In this document: positions 1-10,495 of the stretch, in pieces
How positions within the stretch are numbered: the stretch's first letter is position 1
How the letters are laid out: each line of letters begins with the position of its first letter
Assembly (NCBI GenBank): GCA_965112735.1
Contig: OZ218950.1
Coordinates: forward strand, 2,418,001-2,482,000
Source of the DNA: Phaeosaccion multiseriatum
Taxonomy: Eukaryota; Ochrophyta, other classes
Direction: 5' to 3'
DNA length: 64,000 nt
The notes under the pieces: generated by a model
What the model was told of the DNA's origin: nothing
Database searches by the model: none
Seen by the model: only the letters and a program-made list of their open reading frames with translations
Position numbers and translations under genes: made by a program

Positions 1-3000
1 CTTCCCTCCAGCAGCATGGACCAGAAAGCGTCGGGACTGTCTGCGCCTCCAGGGAAGCGGCACGCCATGCTCACTATTGCAAGCGGGGCAGAAGCGTCGC
101 CCCCCCCTTGAGGCGATGGCATCATCCTGGGCAGGCGCAGGCTGCTCGCACATCCCTCCATAAGCGCCGAGCCCAACCACTCCGCCAAGGCCGCCACGGT
201 GGGGTGGGCGAAGAGGGCGGCACTGCTAACGGGAATGTCCGTGAGCAGGTGCAGACGCTGCCTCAGCTCCATGAGCGCCAACGAATCCATGCCAGCCTCC
301 ATGAGAGGCTTGTCCATGTCGATGCCGACAGAGCCTGCCGTGCTAGAGAGGGCGATGTCGGAGATGACGGATCGAAGCCTCTCTTGGCGTTCAGCTGGAC
401 TGACACCGCGGAGCTCTGCTGCCAAGGAGTTTCCGGCCGCCGATGTCGGTGGGGCGGGCAGCAGCTTGAAGGCCTTTCTGCTCGTGAACGGGGAGGCTCT
501 GACGTTGGTCTTCTCCGCTTGTGATATAGCCGTCCCCTCCAGGATGACGTGGGCGTTGACACCACCAAACCCAAAGGAGTTTACAGCTGCAAAAGAAGCA
601 GAAGTAGCCACAGCGAGCAGAAGGGTATGGTGAGAACGGGTTCAGCAATTTACCATCATACTATAGCTCATACTCTCTAAAGTCCTCTTTGACTTGTCCC
701 GAGAAGAAGCGAGTGAGTGAGTAAGAGTGGGTGAGTGAGTTATTGGGTGGGTGAGTGAGTGAGTGAGTGAGTGAGTGAGGGAGTGAGTAAGTGAGTGAGT
801 GATTGAGGGAGTGAGGGAGAGAAGGAGGGAGGGAGTGCGTGAGTGCGGGAGTGAGTAAGTGATTGAGTGAGTGAGTGCGTGAGTGAGCGAGTGGGTGAGT
901 GAGTGGGTGAGTGAGTGAGTGAGTGATCACAGGAAACGTTTTTGAGTAAGGGCCCCAACGCACCTCCGATTCGGGTGGAGATGGGGGTCATGCGTCCGGG
1001 GATGGGCAGCAGAGCGCTGTTGCCCTCCGTTTTCAGTGCAGGGTTCAGCGTGGACAAGTTGAGGTTGGGAGGCGCTTGGACATGCCTGAGCACCAGCACC
1101 GTCTTGATGAGCCCCGCAATGCCTGCCGCAGCCTCCGCGTGACCAAGGTTGGTCTTGATCGCTCCAACGACGAGACGGCGGGCTGTCGCCAGGTCGTGGT
1201 CTCCGTAGGTGCCGGCGATGGAAGCCCACTCCGTGCGGTCCCCGAGCGGCGTGCCCGTGCCGTGCGCCTCGATGAAGCTCACGTCGGACAGAGCGATGCC
1301 CGCCTCTGCTACGGAGTCCAAGACCGCGGCCTTCTGTGCCGCTTCGTTGGGGGCGGTGAGGGTCGTGCCGAGGCCCGTGTGATTGATGCAGGAGCCTCGA
1401 ATCACCGCCAATATGTTGTCTTGGGCCTCTATGGCGTCTTCGAGGCGCTTTAGCACGACGGCGCCACAGCCCTCTGCTCGCAGCCGCAGGGCACACGCAG
1501 CAAATGGAGGTGACTGGAGGGTGAGCTAGGGGGTGGTCGAGCCGTGCTCATCAGGCTCATAAAAAAAGGACAATCTCAGACCCAAAGAAACACTCCCTGC
1601 TCATCCTGCACTTATCTCCTCCCTTATTTCCCCCCCTTCCTCTCCCTTTCCCTTTCTCCCTGTCTGTGCCCCTGCTCCTCTCCATCTCTCCCTGTCTCGC
1701 CCTCTCCCTCTCTCTCTCCCGCTACTACCTCTCTCGCTCTCCCGATCTTTCTCTCCATCTCCCCTTCTCTCCCTCCCTCTCTCATTCCCTCTCCCTCTCC
1801 CTCTCCCGCTCCTGCTCCCTCTCCCCCTGGCGCCTCTCTCCTTCTCCCCGCCTCCGCCTTTCCGTCTCCCTCTCCCTCTCCCTCTCACCGCCCTCCTTGC
1901 GGAGCTGGAAAGGGCCGTGAATCAGAGCGCTGCGGCAAGCAAGCTCTACCACATGCCAATCTCATTCTCGTCCTTCTAGTCTTCTATACAGTCTCGCAGG
2001 CGCCGCTCGTGCTCACCTGCCCGCACGTAGCCGTTGGCAGCGGCATCAAAGACCATGCACTTGTCTGACAGCAAGTGCAGCGATGACATGGCGGAGAAGG
2101 GCTCGGGATTGGTCATGATGGATACTCCTCCGGCCAGGGCCATGTCGCAGTCGCGGCTTTGGAGGCCTCGGCAGGCCTGGTGCACGGCCACGAGAGAGGA
2201 GGAAGAGGCCGTGTTGATGGTCTGCGAAGGTCCAGTCAGACCGAGGGCGTAGGAGACCCGATTGGCCACGAGAGCCTCTGAAGCGCCCGTAGCAACGTAC
2301 GGTCCAGGAGCGTGGGACTGCATTTTGGACATCCAGTCTCCGTTGCCGCACCCGATGAACACTCCTGGACGTTCGAGAAGAGGACTTTGTGGTGAGGTAT
2401 GTGGTGAGGTCAGTGACCATCAGAGCATCAGAGCATTTCTCTCCCGCTCCCTCTTCGTCTGATTCTGCTTGCTATTTGCTTCAGTCATCACAACTGAAAG
2501 GGGTACATCGACCCACCTGTTTTGCTCTCAAGAAGAGCTTCCTTGTCAAGCCCTGCGTCGCGAAAGGTCTCGTAGGCCACCTCCAACATGACTGCGGGTG
2601 TTAAGGAGAACAGCAAAGCAGGTGAGACCTTGTTGGTTTTACTGAAGACGAAACAACTCCGAGTCACACAAGGAGAGGATTGTGATGCTTGCTTTGCTTA
2701 CCTCGCTGCTGAGGGTCCATTGCGGATGCCTCCGGGTCAGAGATGTTGAAGAAGACGTTATCGAACAGCTCTACGTCGGGGAGGAAGCCTCCCCGCGTGG
2801 GGTAACCGCTTTCTCCACGCTTGAGCTTGCCCAAGGCCGCAGGCTCCCATCTGTGAGAGAGACGTGCGCGAACGCGCGAGGAGTGTTTTGGGAGGCGCCA
2901 GCCAGAAGGAGACAAAGATAAGTGTTAGAGCCATGAGCTCTTGACCGTGTGTACAGTGATTCTTCAGCCCTCATACCGTCCGTCCACTACCATCCCAACT

Positions 3001-3471
3001 CCCTCCCACCCAACCACTCCAGCAAGATGTGCTGCGGTGGCAGGAGGGGGCGGGGGCAAAATGCTAAGCGCCGTGATGCACGCTGCCCATCATCTCCAAG
3101 GTTTCGTCGCCCAGACCCAACCACCGCCCACTCACGCACCTATCTGTGGGCATGTCTGTGATGCCGCTGCCCTCCCTGCAGAGCAGGTCCCACAGCTCAG
3201 GAACAGAGTTGGCACCTCCAGGGAAGCGGCAGGCCATTCCAACAATGGCGATGTCGCCACAACGATGGCCGCCTTTCTGGCTTCTCATTGGTCCGCTGCC
3301 CATGTTTGGGTGCGTGGGGGAGAGAGGCGCCCTTCGAACCTCGTCCTCTTTGCCTGCTGGCACTGGTGCTGCTGGTGCTGCGGGTGTCTCCGCCGCCGGT
3401 CCCTCCTCCCCCACACCTGTTGCTGCACCCTCAGGCTGATCCTGCACCGGCTCCTTGCCGGGCCCGGGCAT
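1..3471 (-). CDS. PKS-B: 5' part of a second giant modular type I polyketide synthase (runs off the left edge)
   Basis: Minus-strand gene, a near copy of the start of PKS-A. Exons: 3140-3471, 2702-2850, 2517-2591, 2017-2364, 964-1473 and <1-586; all have GT-AG borders and the same phases as PKS-A. The start is the MPGPGKEPV methionine, conserved in both copies. The visible 666 codons encode an Ala/Pro-rich leader of about 72 residues, a ketosynthase (IAIVGMACRFPGG, HGTGT, KTNLGH), an acyl carrier domain (GMDSLALMEL, phosphopantetheine Ser) and the beginning of a second ketosynthase. As in PKS-A, the first KS has Ser (codon at 2204-2206) where the catalytic Cys should be. Leader exon 1 differs from PKS-A at about ten residues and carries an in-frame indel, whereas KS exons are almost identical, so this looks like a true paralogue and not just a duplicated contig end. 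The remaining modules lie outside the window. Confidence 0.88.
708..927. repeat. GTGA/GAGT tetranucleotide microsatellite in PKS-B intron 5
   Basis: Imperfect GTGA units with GGTGA, GGGA and GCGA variants fill the intron between exons 5 and 6. The orthologous intron of PKS-A (38978-39336) holds the same repeat expanded by roughly 145 bases, so this locus is length-variable. Confidence 0.9.
1615..1905. repeat. Pyrimidine-rich (CTCTCC) tract in PKS-B intron 4
   Basis: Degenerate CTCTCCCT low-complexity DNA in the intron between exons 4 and 5; on the coding strand it is a G/A-rich tract. The same tract occurs at 40025-40305 in PKS-A. Confidence 0.8.
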
Positions 3472-3900
3472 TCTCTCTCCTCCTTGGCCAGATCCAACGC
3501 TGGAGGGGCAAGTGAGCAAGCATGGGAGTAACGATGGTGAGGCAGAGGGGAGGGTGAAGGTCTCCCTGTGGTCTGGCCCCTTGGAGGAAAGGGATCGAAA
3601 GGGAGTCATGAGGAGAGGCGGGGGGGGGGGGCAGAAACAGAGGTTTATGGGCCGGTCGTGCTTCGTTCCCTTCCTAGCTTGTGGTGAAGACACTCCTTGG
3701 GATGGCCTGAACATCATGGCTGTGTTGCATGTGCAATTTTTCCGGGTGCCAACCCAAATAAAATAAATAAAAGATGTCAGCTCTCATCCCCACCTTTTTT
3801 CTTCTCCTCTCCCCTGCTGTGCTGTTGTTGTTATCCTCCTGCCTTCCTCTCCTCTGCCGCAGCGAGTGTGGTGTTTATCTTCTTGAAAACTTATTAGCGG
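3472..3900 (-). promoter_or_regulatory. Upstream region of PKS-B (probable promoter and 5' UTR)
   Basis: Conserved with 41882-42385 upstream of PKS-A. A possible 5'-UTR intron acceptor (pyrimidine run then CAG) lies at 3500, 29 bases ahead of the chosen ATG, and has an exact counterpart in PKS-A at 41917. No unambiguous TATA or initiator element was recognised; the assignment rests on position and conservation between the two copies. Confidence 0.45.
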
Positions 3901-4076
3901 CAAGCCCAAGGAGGAGATCAAGTTTTATTTTATTTTTTAACGGAAAACGATTCGTATCCATGCAGGATCCAAGGGTTCTTCTTCCCTAACCACTTTAACC
4001 ACTTTAAACCCCCCCCGAGGATTTTACGGTTTTGGACGAGGGCCGAAATCGTCGATTTAAAACCCCCGTCAGAGGG

Positions 4077-4106
4077 TTTTAAGGCCGTCAAACGGGCCGT
4101 CGTCTG
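4077..4106 (+). repeat. 30-base direct repeat, copy 1 (copy 2 at 4756-4785)
   Basis: TTTTAAGGCCGTCAAACGGG followed by CCGTCGTCTG occurs identically at 4077-4106 and 4756-4785, 679 bases apart and in the same orientation. Sequence on both sides differs. It could be the footprint of an old insertion or of a small duplicated unit. Confidence 0.85.
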
Positions 4107-4187
4107 ATCCCGTTCGCTACATCTGCGATACTACAGCGGGTCGCCGGCGAGCGGGTGCCTTCTGTTAAATTCTTCTCCCCGCTTCGG

Positions 4188-4556
4188 AACGCGGCAGCGT
4201 CCCCCCTGGGAGTGCCGCCAGCCCCGTCCGCCCCGTGGCTGCTGGGCTGCCCCATGCTGCCCTTGCCGTGCTGAGCACTTAAAAGACTTGTAACAACTCT
4301 TGCAACGCTGAACTTGCGGTGCCTCCTCTTCAGACCACAAAAACACGGCTGATCTGAAAAAAGATACGCCTCGTATAAAGTCCCGGATCCCGTTCTCGTA
4401 GAGCGGCGTCCCCCGGAAACTTTTGCTGTCGCTGCCAGCCCCTTCTACGCGGTGAACTGCTGGGTTGCCCCCTTCGCTGTCTTCCTCACCGCGCTGAGCT
4501 CTTCGGCACTTGCTACAACTCTTGCGACGCTGTACTCGCGTCGCCTCCTCTTTCCA
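4188..4556. repeat. Degenerate tandem duplication (about 4188-4330 and 4410-4556)
   Basis: The two halves share GCGTCCCCC, CTGCTGGG, GTTGCCCC-like, GCTGAGC, ACAACTCTTGC and GCCTCCTCTT blocks in the same order with many substitutions and indels. On the minus strand both can read a short peptide with an EEA-x2-VQR-x-KSC motif, but each is interrupted, so I treat this as decayed repeat DNA and not as a gene. Confidence 0.55.
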
Positions 4557-5634
4557 CAGTTGTGAATGCTAGATTCTTGCTATACCCCGGTGGGATGAGC
4601 GTCTTACGTGGCCGTGCGGGCCGTTGGGCCCTCGCGTCAGTCGGCGCGGCCTATCCTTGCCTCCATCCGATCTTTCTGAGTGCCTGTCCTCCCCTACCTG
4701 AAAATACGTTTTTCGCTCTATCGACTCGTAAACTCGTGCTGTTCGAAAAACTACTTTTTAAGGCCGTCAAACGGGCCGTCGTCTGTGGCCCTTTTCGTAC
4801 GGTGTAGGCATCGACAGTGGCAGAAATTGCGGGTATATAGTCTCTGGGTAGTCTTGGTATAATACTGTCCCATGCCAGTCTCCTGCTGTTTTTTTTTCGG
4901 GGGGGGGGGGGATAAAATTAATGACGGTTTCATCGTTGGCATATTTTACTCATGGGTTTGGCGGGGCGCGGGGTGATATCACAAGAGGAGACCGGCTCAT
5001 GTACCAGTACCAGTAGCGGCATGGCGACGATAAGACGTGTTAGCGTTGTGAAAGCGACCAGAATGCATTGTTTGGGTTGGCCCTGTAGCTGAGCTGCTAA
5101 GCCCCTCTTAATAAAGGTTCCCAAATTGAAATTCGAATTGAATACTCGTGAACCCTGTTTTCAGAGTCGGGGAGGTGTGCTTTCTTCTCTGCTCACACTG
5201 TACACGACCCAAGGCCCTCTCTCAGCCCACTCAGAGGCCTTTCTACGGTTTTTTCGCCTTCTACGGTTTATCGGCGGCCAAAAAATTTCCGCCGCGGGCG
5301 GCGACGCTTTCCAACTAATTTTATCGGTGTGGCCTAGCTACTGCAGCAGTGCGTAATTCGTATTCCCTCGGTCGCCGCAGAGGCTAAACTAGGCTTCGCA
5401 GTGGAGCCCGCCGGAATGGTGGGCGTCACCCACGTAATTGATGGTCAGTCTTTGTGTCAGGGATTAGTGGCCGCCGACTGAGGTCCAGAGGTGGTGCGGA
5501 GGTGGAGGGGGGGTCCAGTGGGATGGCGTGAGGGAGTGTGAGAAGCAGAGGGAGGGAAGTCTCTCGCTGAGGCGCGAGAAGCCTTTGGCTCCGTAACGGC
5601 TTCGGAAGGTGGTAGCAGGCGTTAGGCTAGGCTA

Positions 5635-8600
5635 TTGGCCGGCCAAGCCGGCCCAAGCGCCTGCTGGGCCGATGCTGTTGGGGGGGGGGCTGTGGCGTCT
5701 GGGGGTGGTGCTGGGGCTGCTTGTCCCGTCCGTGAGTTTATGGTCAAGCACACTTGCTGTGGGTCGAAGCAGAAAAGGCATAAGAACTTACGTCTGCCGC
5801 AGCTGTTGTGGAAAGAGCCGCCGCGGCCGCACGGCGCGCAGACGAGGGCGACGGCATCGAGCGAGGAGCAAGTGCTGGATGGTGGCTCTGGTGCGGGACG
5901 ACAGCCTCCTACTGCGGCTGAACGAAAAAGGGAGGCCGCCAGGGAGGAGTGGGAAGTGCAAGAGCTTGGCAAGGTGGAGGTGGTAATGGAACGAGACTTC
6001 ATGGGTACGACGCTGGACGAGGCTGCTCGAAGGTCCGCCGCGCACATGGCCCGGGGGATGGAGAAGCTGCTTTGGGATGAGGGACGCGACCTGACGGAGG
6101 GGGATTGTCTGCGGGTCCTCCTCAAGGACCTGGCGGTGGAGCTCGTCGGGTGGGCGAACGATGGGATTAGGAACGGGGCAGACCGGATTGACATAGAGGA
6201 GATGTGGGACTTCATCGGTGTGTTCTTCTACTTGAGCACGGTGAAGGTGTCGCTGGCCCGGGCCTTTGAGGACTGCCGCCGCGCGTGTCCGCACGCACGC
6301 CTCCTGAGCGTGGAACGATTTAGATTCGTCTTCGCACACCTCTCCCCTTTTCCGGCTTCCAATACTCAGGTGAGGGTGGCACAGGCGTGCGCATGTGGGA
6401 GGTGGGGGGCTCGGGAGAGTGTGGTGAGCGATGGACTTTACGCTCCTCTGGTCGCCCCCGCTTCGATGCTTATATGGGTGTGCGTAGGTGGACGCGACTT
6501 CCACTCCCATGCCTTCCTAAGCCAAGGTTCCTTTGTCTCCTGTCTGCTCTGATACTGCTCACTCCTGATGGTATCCGAGTGGTGACGCCGGCACAGTCCA
6601 GTGGGTCCGATGACGTACTGTGACGACTTTGAGAGGAAGGTGCTAAGCAAGACCCTCCGGTACCTGTTCAACCCTTCCAAATCAAACGGAGTGATTGACG
6701 ACGAGCTCGTGAAAACCAGATCCAAGGGTGTTCCACATCTAAAGCGGAACCCGCGGAAGGCGGGCAAGGAAGGCTGTGGATGGACATCGCCGCTGAGGCA
6801 GCTTAGCTCGTGTACTTCGCCGTTAGGTGCGTTCACTGGGGTGACGATGGATCTGAGGGGGGGATGGCAATGCTCTGCTGTCTCTGTGCGTCTGAACAAC
6901 ACTCTTCGGGTCCTGTCACTCCTCCGAACATCCCCTTCGCGTCGAATCAGGCTGGACCGGCAAGGCGAGGATACGAAGACGCGTGTGCGTCCTCCAACAC
7001 AGCACCCTGGAGAAGGCAGTGGAGACCATGTCCTGACTGTCGGTCGGGGCTTCGCTAGCGAGGAGCTCATAAGCTTCGTTGCAAAGTCCCTGGGCATCAG
7101 TATCTGCACCATTGCCAAGTCCAACGTCGCCTTCCACCCGTTTGTCTCGGAGTTGTCACTATGCACCCCAAACGCCCGAGGGTGAGTAAAGCGCATCCGA
7201 TTGCTGTTGGACGTAGCCCACGATACGCGCTGTATTTACAGATGATGTCTTCTCCAATGGTACTGGCCCTCCCTTCCCTCCTCCCTCCCTCCCTCCCTCC
7301 CTCCCTCCCTCCCTCCCTCCCTCCCTCCCTCCCTCCCTCCCTCCCTCCCTCCCTCCCTCCCTCCCTCCCTCCCTCCCTCCCTCCCTCCCTCCCTCCCTCC
7401 CTCCCTCCCTCCCTCCCTCCCTCCCTCCCTCCCTCCCTCCCTCCCTCCCTCCCTCCCTCCCTCCCTCCCTCCCTCCCTCCCTCCCTCCCTCCCTCCCTCC
7501 CTCCCTCCCTCCCTCCCTCCCTCCCTCCCTCCCTCCCTCCCTCCCTCCCTCCCTCCCTCCCTCCCTCCCTCCCTCCCTCCTTCCTTCCTTCCTTCCTTCC
7601 TTCCTTCCTTCCTTCCTTCCTTCCTTCCTTCCTTCCTTCCTTCCTTCCTTCCTTCCTTCCTTCCTTCCTTCCTTCCTTCCTTCCTTCCTTCCTTCCTTCC
7701 TTCCTTCCTTCCTTCCTTCCTTCCTTCCTTCCTTCCTTCCTTCCTTCCTTCCTTCCTTCCTTCCTTCCTTCCTTCCTTCCTTCCTTCCTTCCTTCCTTCC
7801 TTCCTTCCTTCCTTCCTTCCTTCCTTCCTTCCTTCCTTCCTTCCTTCCTTCCTTCCTTCCTTCCTTCCTTCCTTCCTTCCTTCCTTCCTTCCTTCCTTCC
7901 TTCCTTCCTTCCTTCCTTCCTTCCTTCCTTCCTTCCTTCCTTCCTTCCTTCCTTCCTTCCTTCCTTCCTTCCTTCCTTCCTTCCTTCCTTCCTTCCTTCC
8001 TTCCTTCCTTCCTTCCTTCCTTCCCTCCCTCCCTCCCTCCCTCCCTCCCTCCCTCCCTCCCTCCCTCCCTCCCTCCCTCCCTCCCTCCCTCCCTCCCTCC
8101 CTCCCTCCCTCCCTCCCTCCCTCCCTCCCTCCCTCCCTCCCTCCCTCCCTCCCTCCCTCCCTCCCTCCCTCCCTCCCTCCCTCCCTCCCTCCCTCCCTCC
8201 CTCCCTCCCTCCCTCCCTCCCTCCCTCCCTCCCTCCCTCCCTCCCTCCCTCCCTCCCTCCCTCCCTCCCTCCCTCCCTCCCTCCCTCCCTCCCTCCCTCC
8301 CTCCCTCCCTCCCTCCCTCCCTCCCTCCCTCCCTCCCTCCCTCCCTCCCTCCCTCCCTCCTTCCTTCCTTCCTTCCTTCCTTCCTTCCTTCCTTCCTTCC
8401 TTCCTTCCTTCCTTCCTTCCTTCCTTCCTTCCTTCCTTCCTTCCTTCCTTCCTTCCTTCCTTCCTTCCTTCCTTCCTTCCTTCCTTCCTTCCTTCCTTCC
8501 TTCCTTCCCTCCTTCCTTCCTTCCTTCCTTCCTTCCTTCCTTCCTTCCTTCCTTCCTTCCTTCCTTCCTTCCTTCCTTCCTTCCTTCCTTCCTTCCTTCC

Positions 8601-10495
8601 TTCCCTCCCTCCCTCCCTCCCTCCCTCCCTCCTTCCTTCCTTCCGTCCCTCCTTCCTTCCTTCCCTCCCTCCCTCCCTCCCTCCCTCCCTCCCTCCTTCC
8701 CTCCCTCCGTCCTTCCCTCCCTCCCTCCCTCCCTCCCTCCCTCCTTCCTTCCTTCCTTCCCTCCCTCCCTCCCTCCCTCCCTCCCTCCCTCCCTCCCTCC
8801 CTCCCTCCCTCCCTCCCTCCCTCCCTCCCTCCCTCCCTCCCTCCCTCCCTCCCTCCCTCCCTCCCTCCCTCCCTCCCTCCCTCCCTCCCTCCCTCCCTCC
8901 CTCCCTCCCTCCCTCCCTCCCTCCCTCCCTCCCTCCCTCCCTCCCTCCCTCCCTCCCTCCTTCCCTCCCTCCCTCCCTCCTTCCTTCCCTCCCTCCCTCC
9001 CTCCCTCCCTCCCTCCCTCCCTCCCTCCCTCCCTCCCTCCCTCCCTCCCTCCCTCCCTCCCTCCCTCCCTCCCTCCCTCCCTCCCTCCCTCCCTCCCTCC
9101 CTCCCTCCCTCCCTCCCTCCCTCCCTCCCTCCCTCCCTCCCTCCCTCCCTCCCTCCCTCCCTCCCTCCCTCCCTCCCTCCCTCCCTCCCTCCCTCCCTCC
9201 CTCCCTCCCTCCCTCCCTCCCTCCCTCCCTCCCTCCCTCCCTCCCTCCCTCCCTCCCTCCCTCCCTCCCTCCCTCCCTCCCTCCCTCCCTCCCTTCCTTC
9301 CTTCATTCCTTTCTTTCCTCCGTCCTTCCTTTCCTCCTTCCCTCTCTCCTTCTCTCCTTTCCTCTCCCTCTCTCTTCCTCTCCTTCCCCGTCCCCACCTC
9401 TCTCCTTCCGTCCCTGCCCCTCGCTGTGTCTCTGCCCACATGTGCCCCTTTCTCTCTCCCCTCTATCCCCCCCCCCCCCGCCCCGCCCGCTCCCCCTCCC
9501 TCTCCCTCGCCAGCCGTCCCTTCACTACCATACCATGATGTCCTGTCTCCCCACCACGAACACAACGGGCAGGCTCGCCCCCCGAGTAGGCTCGAAGAAA
9601 CACGTCATGCGCGATGCACGCGGGAAGCACTCCGTCCTCTGCTGGCTCTGCAGGCAGGGTGTCGAAGTCGAGCGTGCAGTGTGACACGTGTGGCGCCTTT
9701 CTGTGCCACCAGCCCCCGAAAGACAACCGGACATATGCGTGCAGCTTTCTTTGGCACAACACGAAGAGGCTAACGATACCGCGACAGCCAGTCAAGAAGG
9801 GGGGAAAGGGCGGCGGAGGAGCAGAGGGGCGCCGCGGCGACTCAGCGCCCGCAGCTATGGAGAGAGGGGGGGGGGGGGTGCACAGGTCAGACTCGGCGAC
9901 TGCACTCCTCACCCCGGTGAAGCGACGGTCAGCGCCCCACGCAGTGCAGGACCCACTCTCCGCCGACGACAGCGACAGCAGTAGCTTGACCTCCGCCGTC
10001 ACTGGCCCCAGCAGGGTCGAGTCGAAATCAACTGGAGCAGCGAAGCGACGTCGCACGGAGCCGCCAACCGAGGCCGTAGGCAAGGGAGGGCCGAATACGC
10101 AGAGGCGGGACGGAGGCATCGGAGATGTCGGAGGGAGCACAGAGGCAGGGGTGGGCGCGGAGGAGGGGAAGCTCGCAAAGGGGGGGGGGCGTACGAGGCA
10201 CAGAAGGGAGCGCAGCAGGCAGGGATGGCGCGGAGGGATGGCGCGGAGCGCGAAGGGAGGCATGGCAGGGGGGCAGGGGGGGAAGCGAGTCGTGGCGGAG
10301 GAGGGAGCACACCATCCAAGGGGGGCAGCAAAGGGAGGCGTGGTGGAAGAGGGAGCACAAGCACGTCAGGGGGGGAAGGAGGGAGGCGGGGTGGGGGGGG
10401 GGGGGCAAGTGGAGGAGATAGTGGTGCCGCTAGCAGAGGGAAGACCCCTTCCGGAGGCGGAGGAGGGAGTGGAAGTGGAGGTGGGGGCACAGTAG
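5635..10495 (+). pseudogene. piggyBac-like (DDE_Tnp_1_7) transposase relic, interrupted by a giant microsatellite
   Basis: Three coding pieces in order resemble a piggyBac transposase. Piece 1 (5635 to about 6400) has the N-terminal pattern IEEMWDFIGVFFYLSTVKV then VERFRFVFAHLSPF, matching the family's GxxxxMGxxxLP and MSRDRF region. Piece 2 (about 6598-7183) has IDDELVKTRSKG-x-PHLKRNPRKAGKEG, like the family's TIDEQL...PxKPxKxG block, and LTVGRGFASEEL where active members have a DN-FTS motif, so that catalytic Asp appears lost. A donor-like GAGGGTGAGTAAAG at 7179-7192 opens the gap filled by the microsatellite. Piece 3 (about 9530-9770) is a Cys/His-rich end (LCWLC, CDTCGAFLC) whose halves lie in different frames. 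A Gly/Arg-rich tail with an AAKRRR-type basic signal runs to 10495. Frames do not join cleanly, hence pseudogene; a multi-exon domesticated gene is the alternative. Confidence 0.55.
7269..9304. repeat. Giant CTCC/CTTC tetranucleotide microsatellite (about 2 kb)
   Basis: Almost pure tetranucleotide DNA arranged in blocks: CTCC 7269-7578, TTCC 7579-8024, CTCC 8025-8359, TTCC 8360-8603 (one interruption near 8508), mixed blocks with CGTCC variants 8604-8760, then CTCC 8761-9291 with brief TTCC interruptions near 8961-8990. C/T-rich DNA continues to about 9510. It lies between donor-like and acceptor-like sites of the piggyBac relic (CTCGCCAG at about 9512). The frames that stay open across it encode only repeated PPSL, FLPS, EGGR or EGRK and are not genes. 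Confidence 0.97.

Larger units (their letters stand above)
1..3900. repeat. Segmental duplication, copy B (matches 38266-42385)
   Basis: Position 1 corresponds to 38266 with a constant offset of 38265 through exon 6, then indels accumulate only in introns and upstream DNA. The match continues past the start codon through the presumed promoter and fades at about 3900. Copy B is about 220 bases shorter; most of that (about 145) comes from a shorter GTGA microsatellite. Direct orientation, so the two PKS genes are in tandem. Confidence 0.9.
3901..5634. other. Intergenic stretch without a recognisable gene
   Basis: Only short, unconvincing open frames occur here. The stretch holds a 30-base exact direct repeat, a degenerate local duplication (both listed separately), a small hairpin around 4058-4080 (AAAACCCCC / GGGGTTTT type arms, imperfect), and T and G homopolymer runs at about 4889-4910. 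No tRNA or rRNA was seen. Confidence 0.6.

Noticed and set aside
5000-5110. Possible tRNA-like stretch (CTGTAGCTGAGCTGCTAAGC)
   Set aside because: No cloverleaf could be formed: the acceptor stem and T-loop consensus are missing.
7161-9773. Very long open frames (870 and 822 codons) encoding PPSL/FLPS or EGGR/EGRK repeats
   Set aside because: They exist only because a tetranucleotide repeat without stop triplets stays open in several frames on both strands. No conserved sequence, and flanking splice-like sites suggest an intron.
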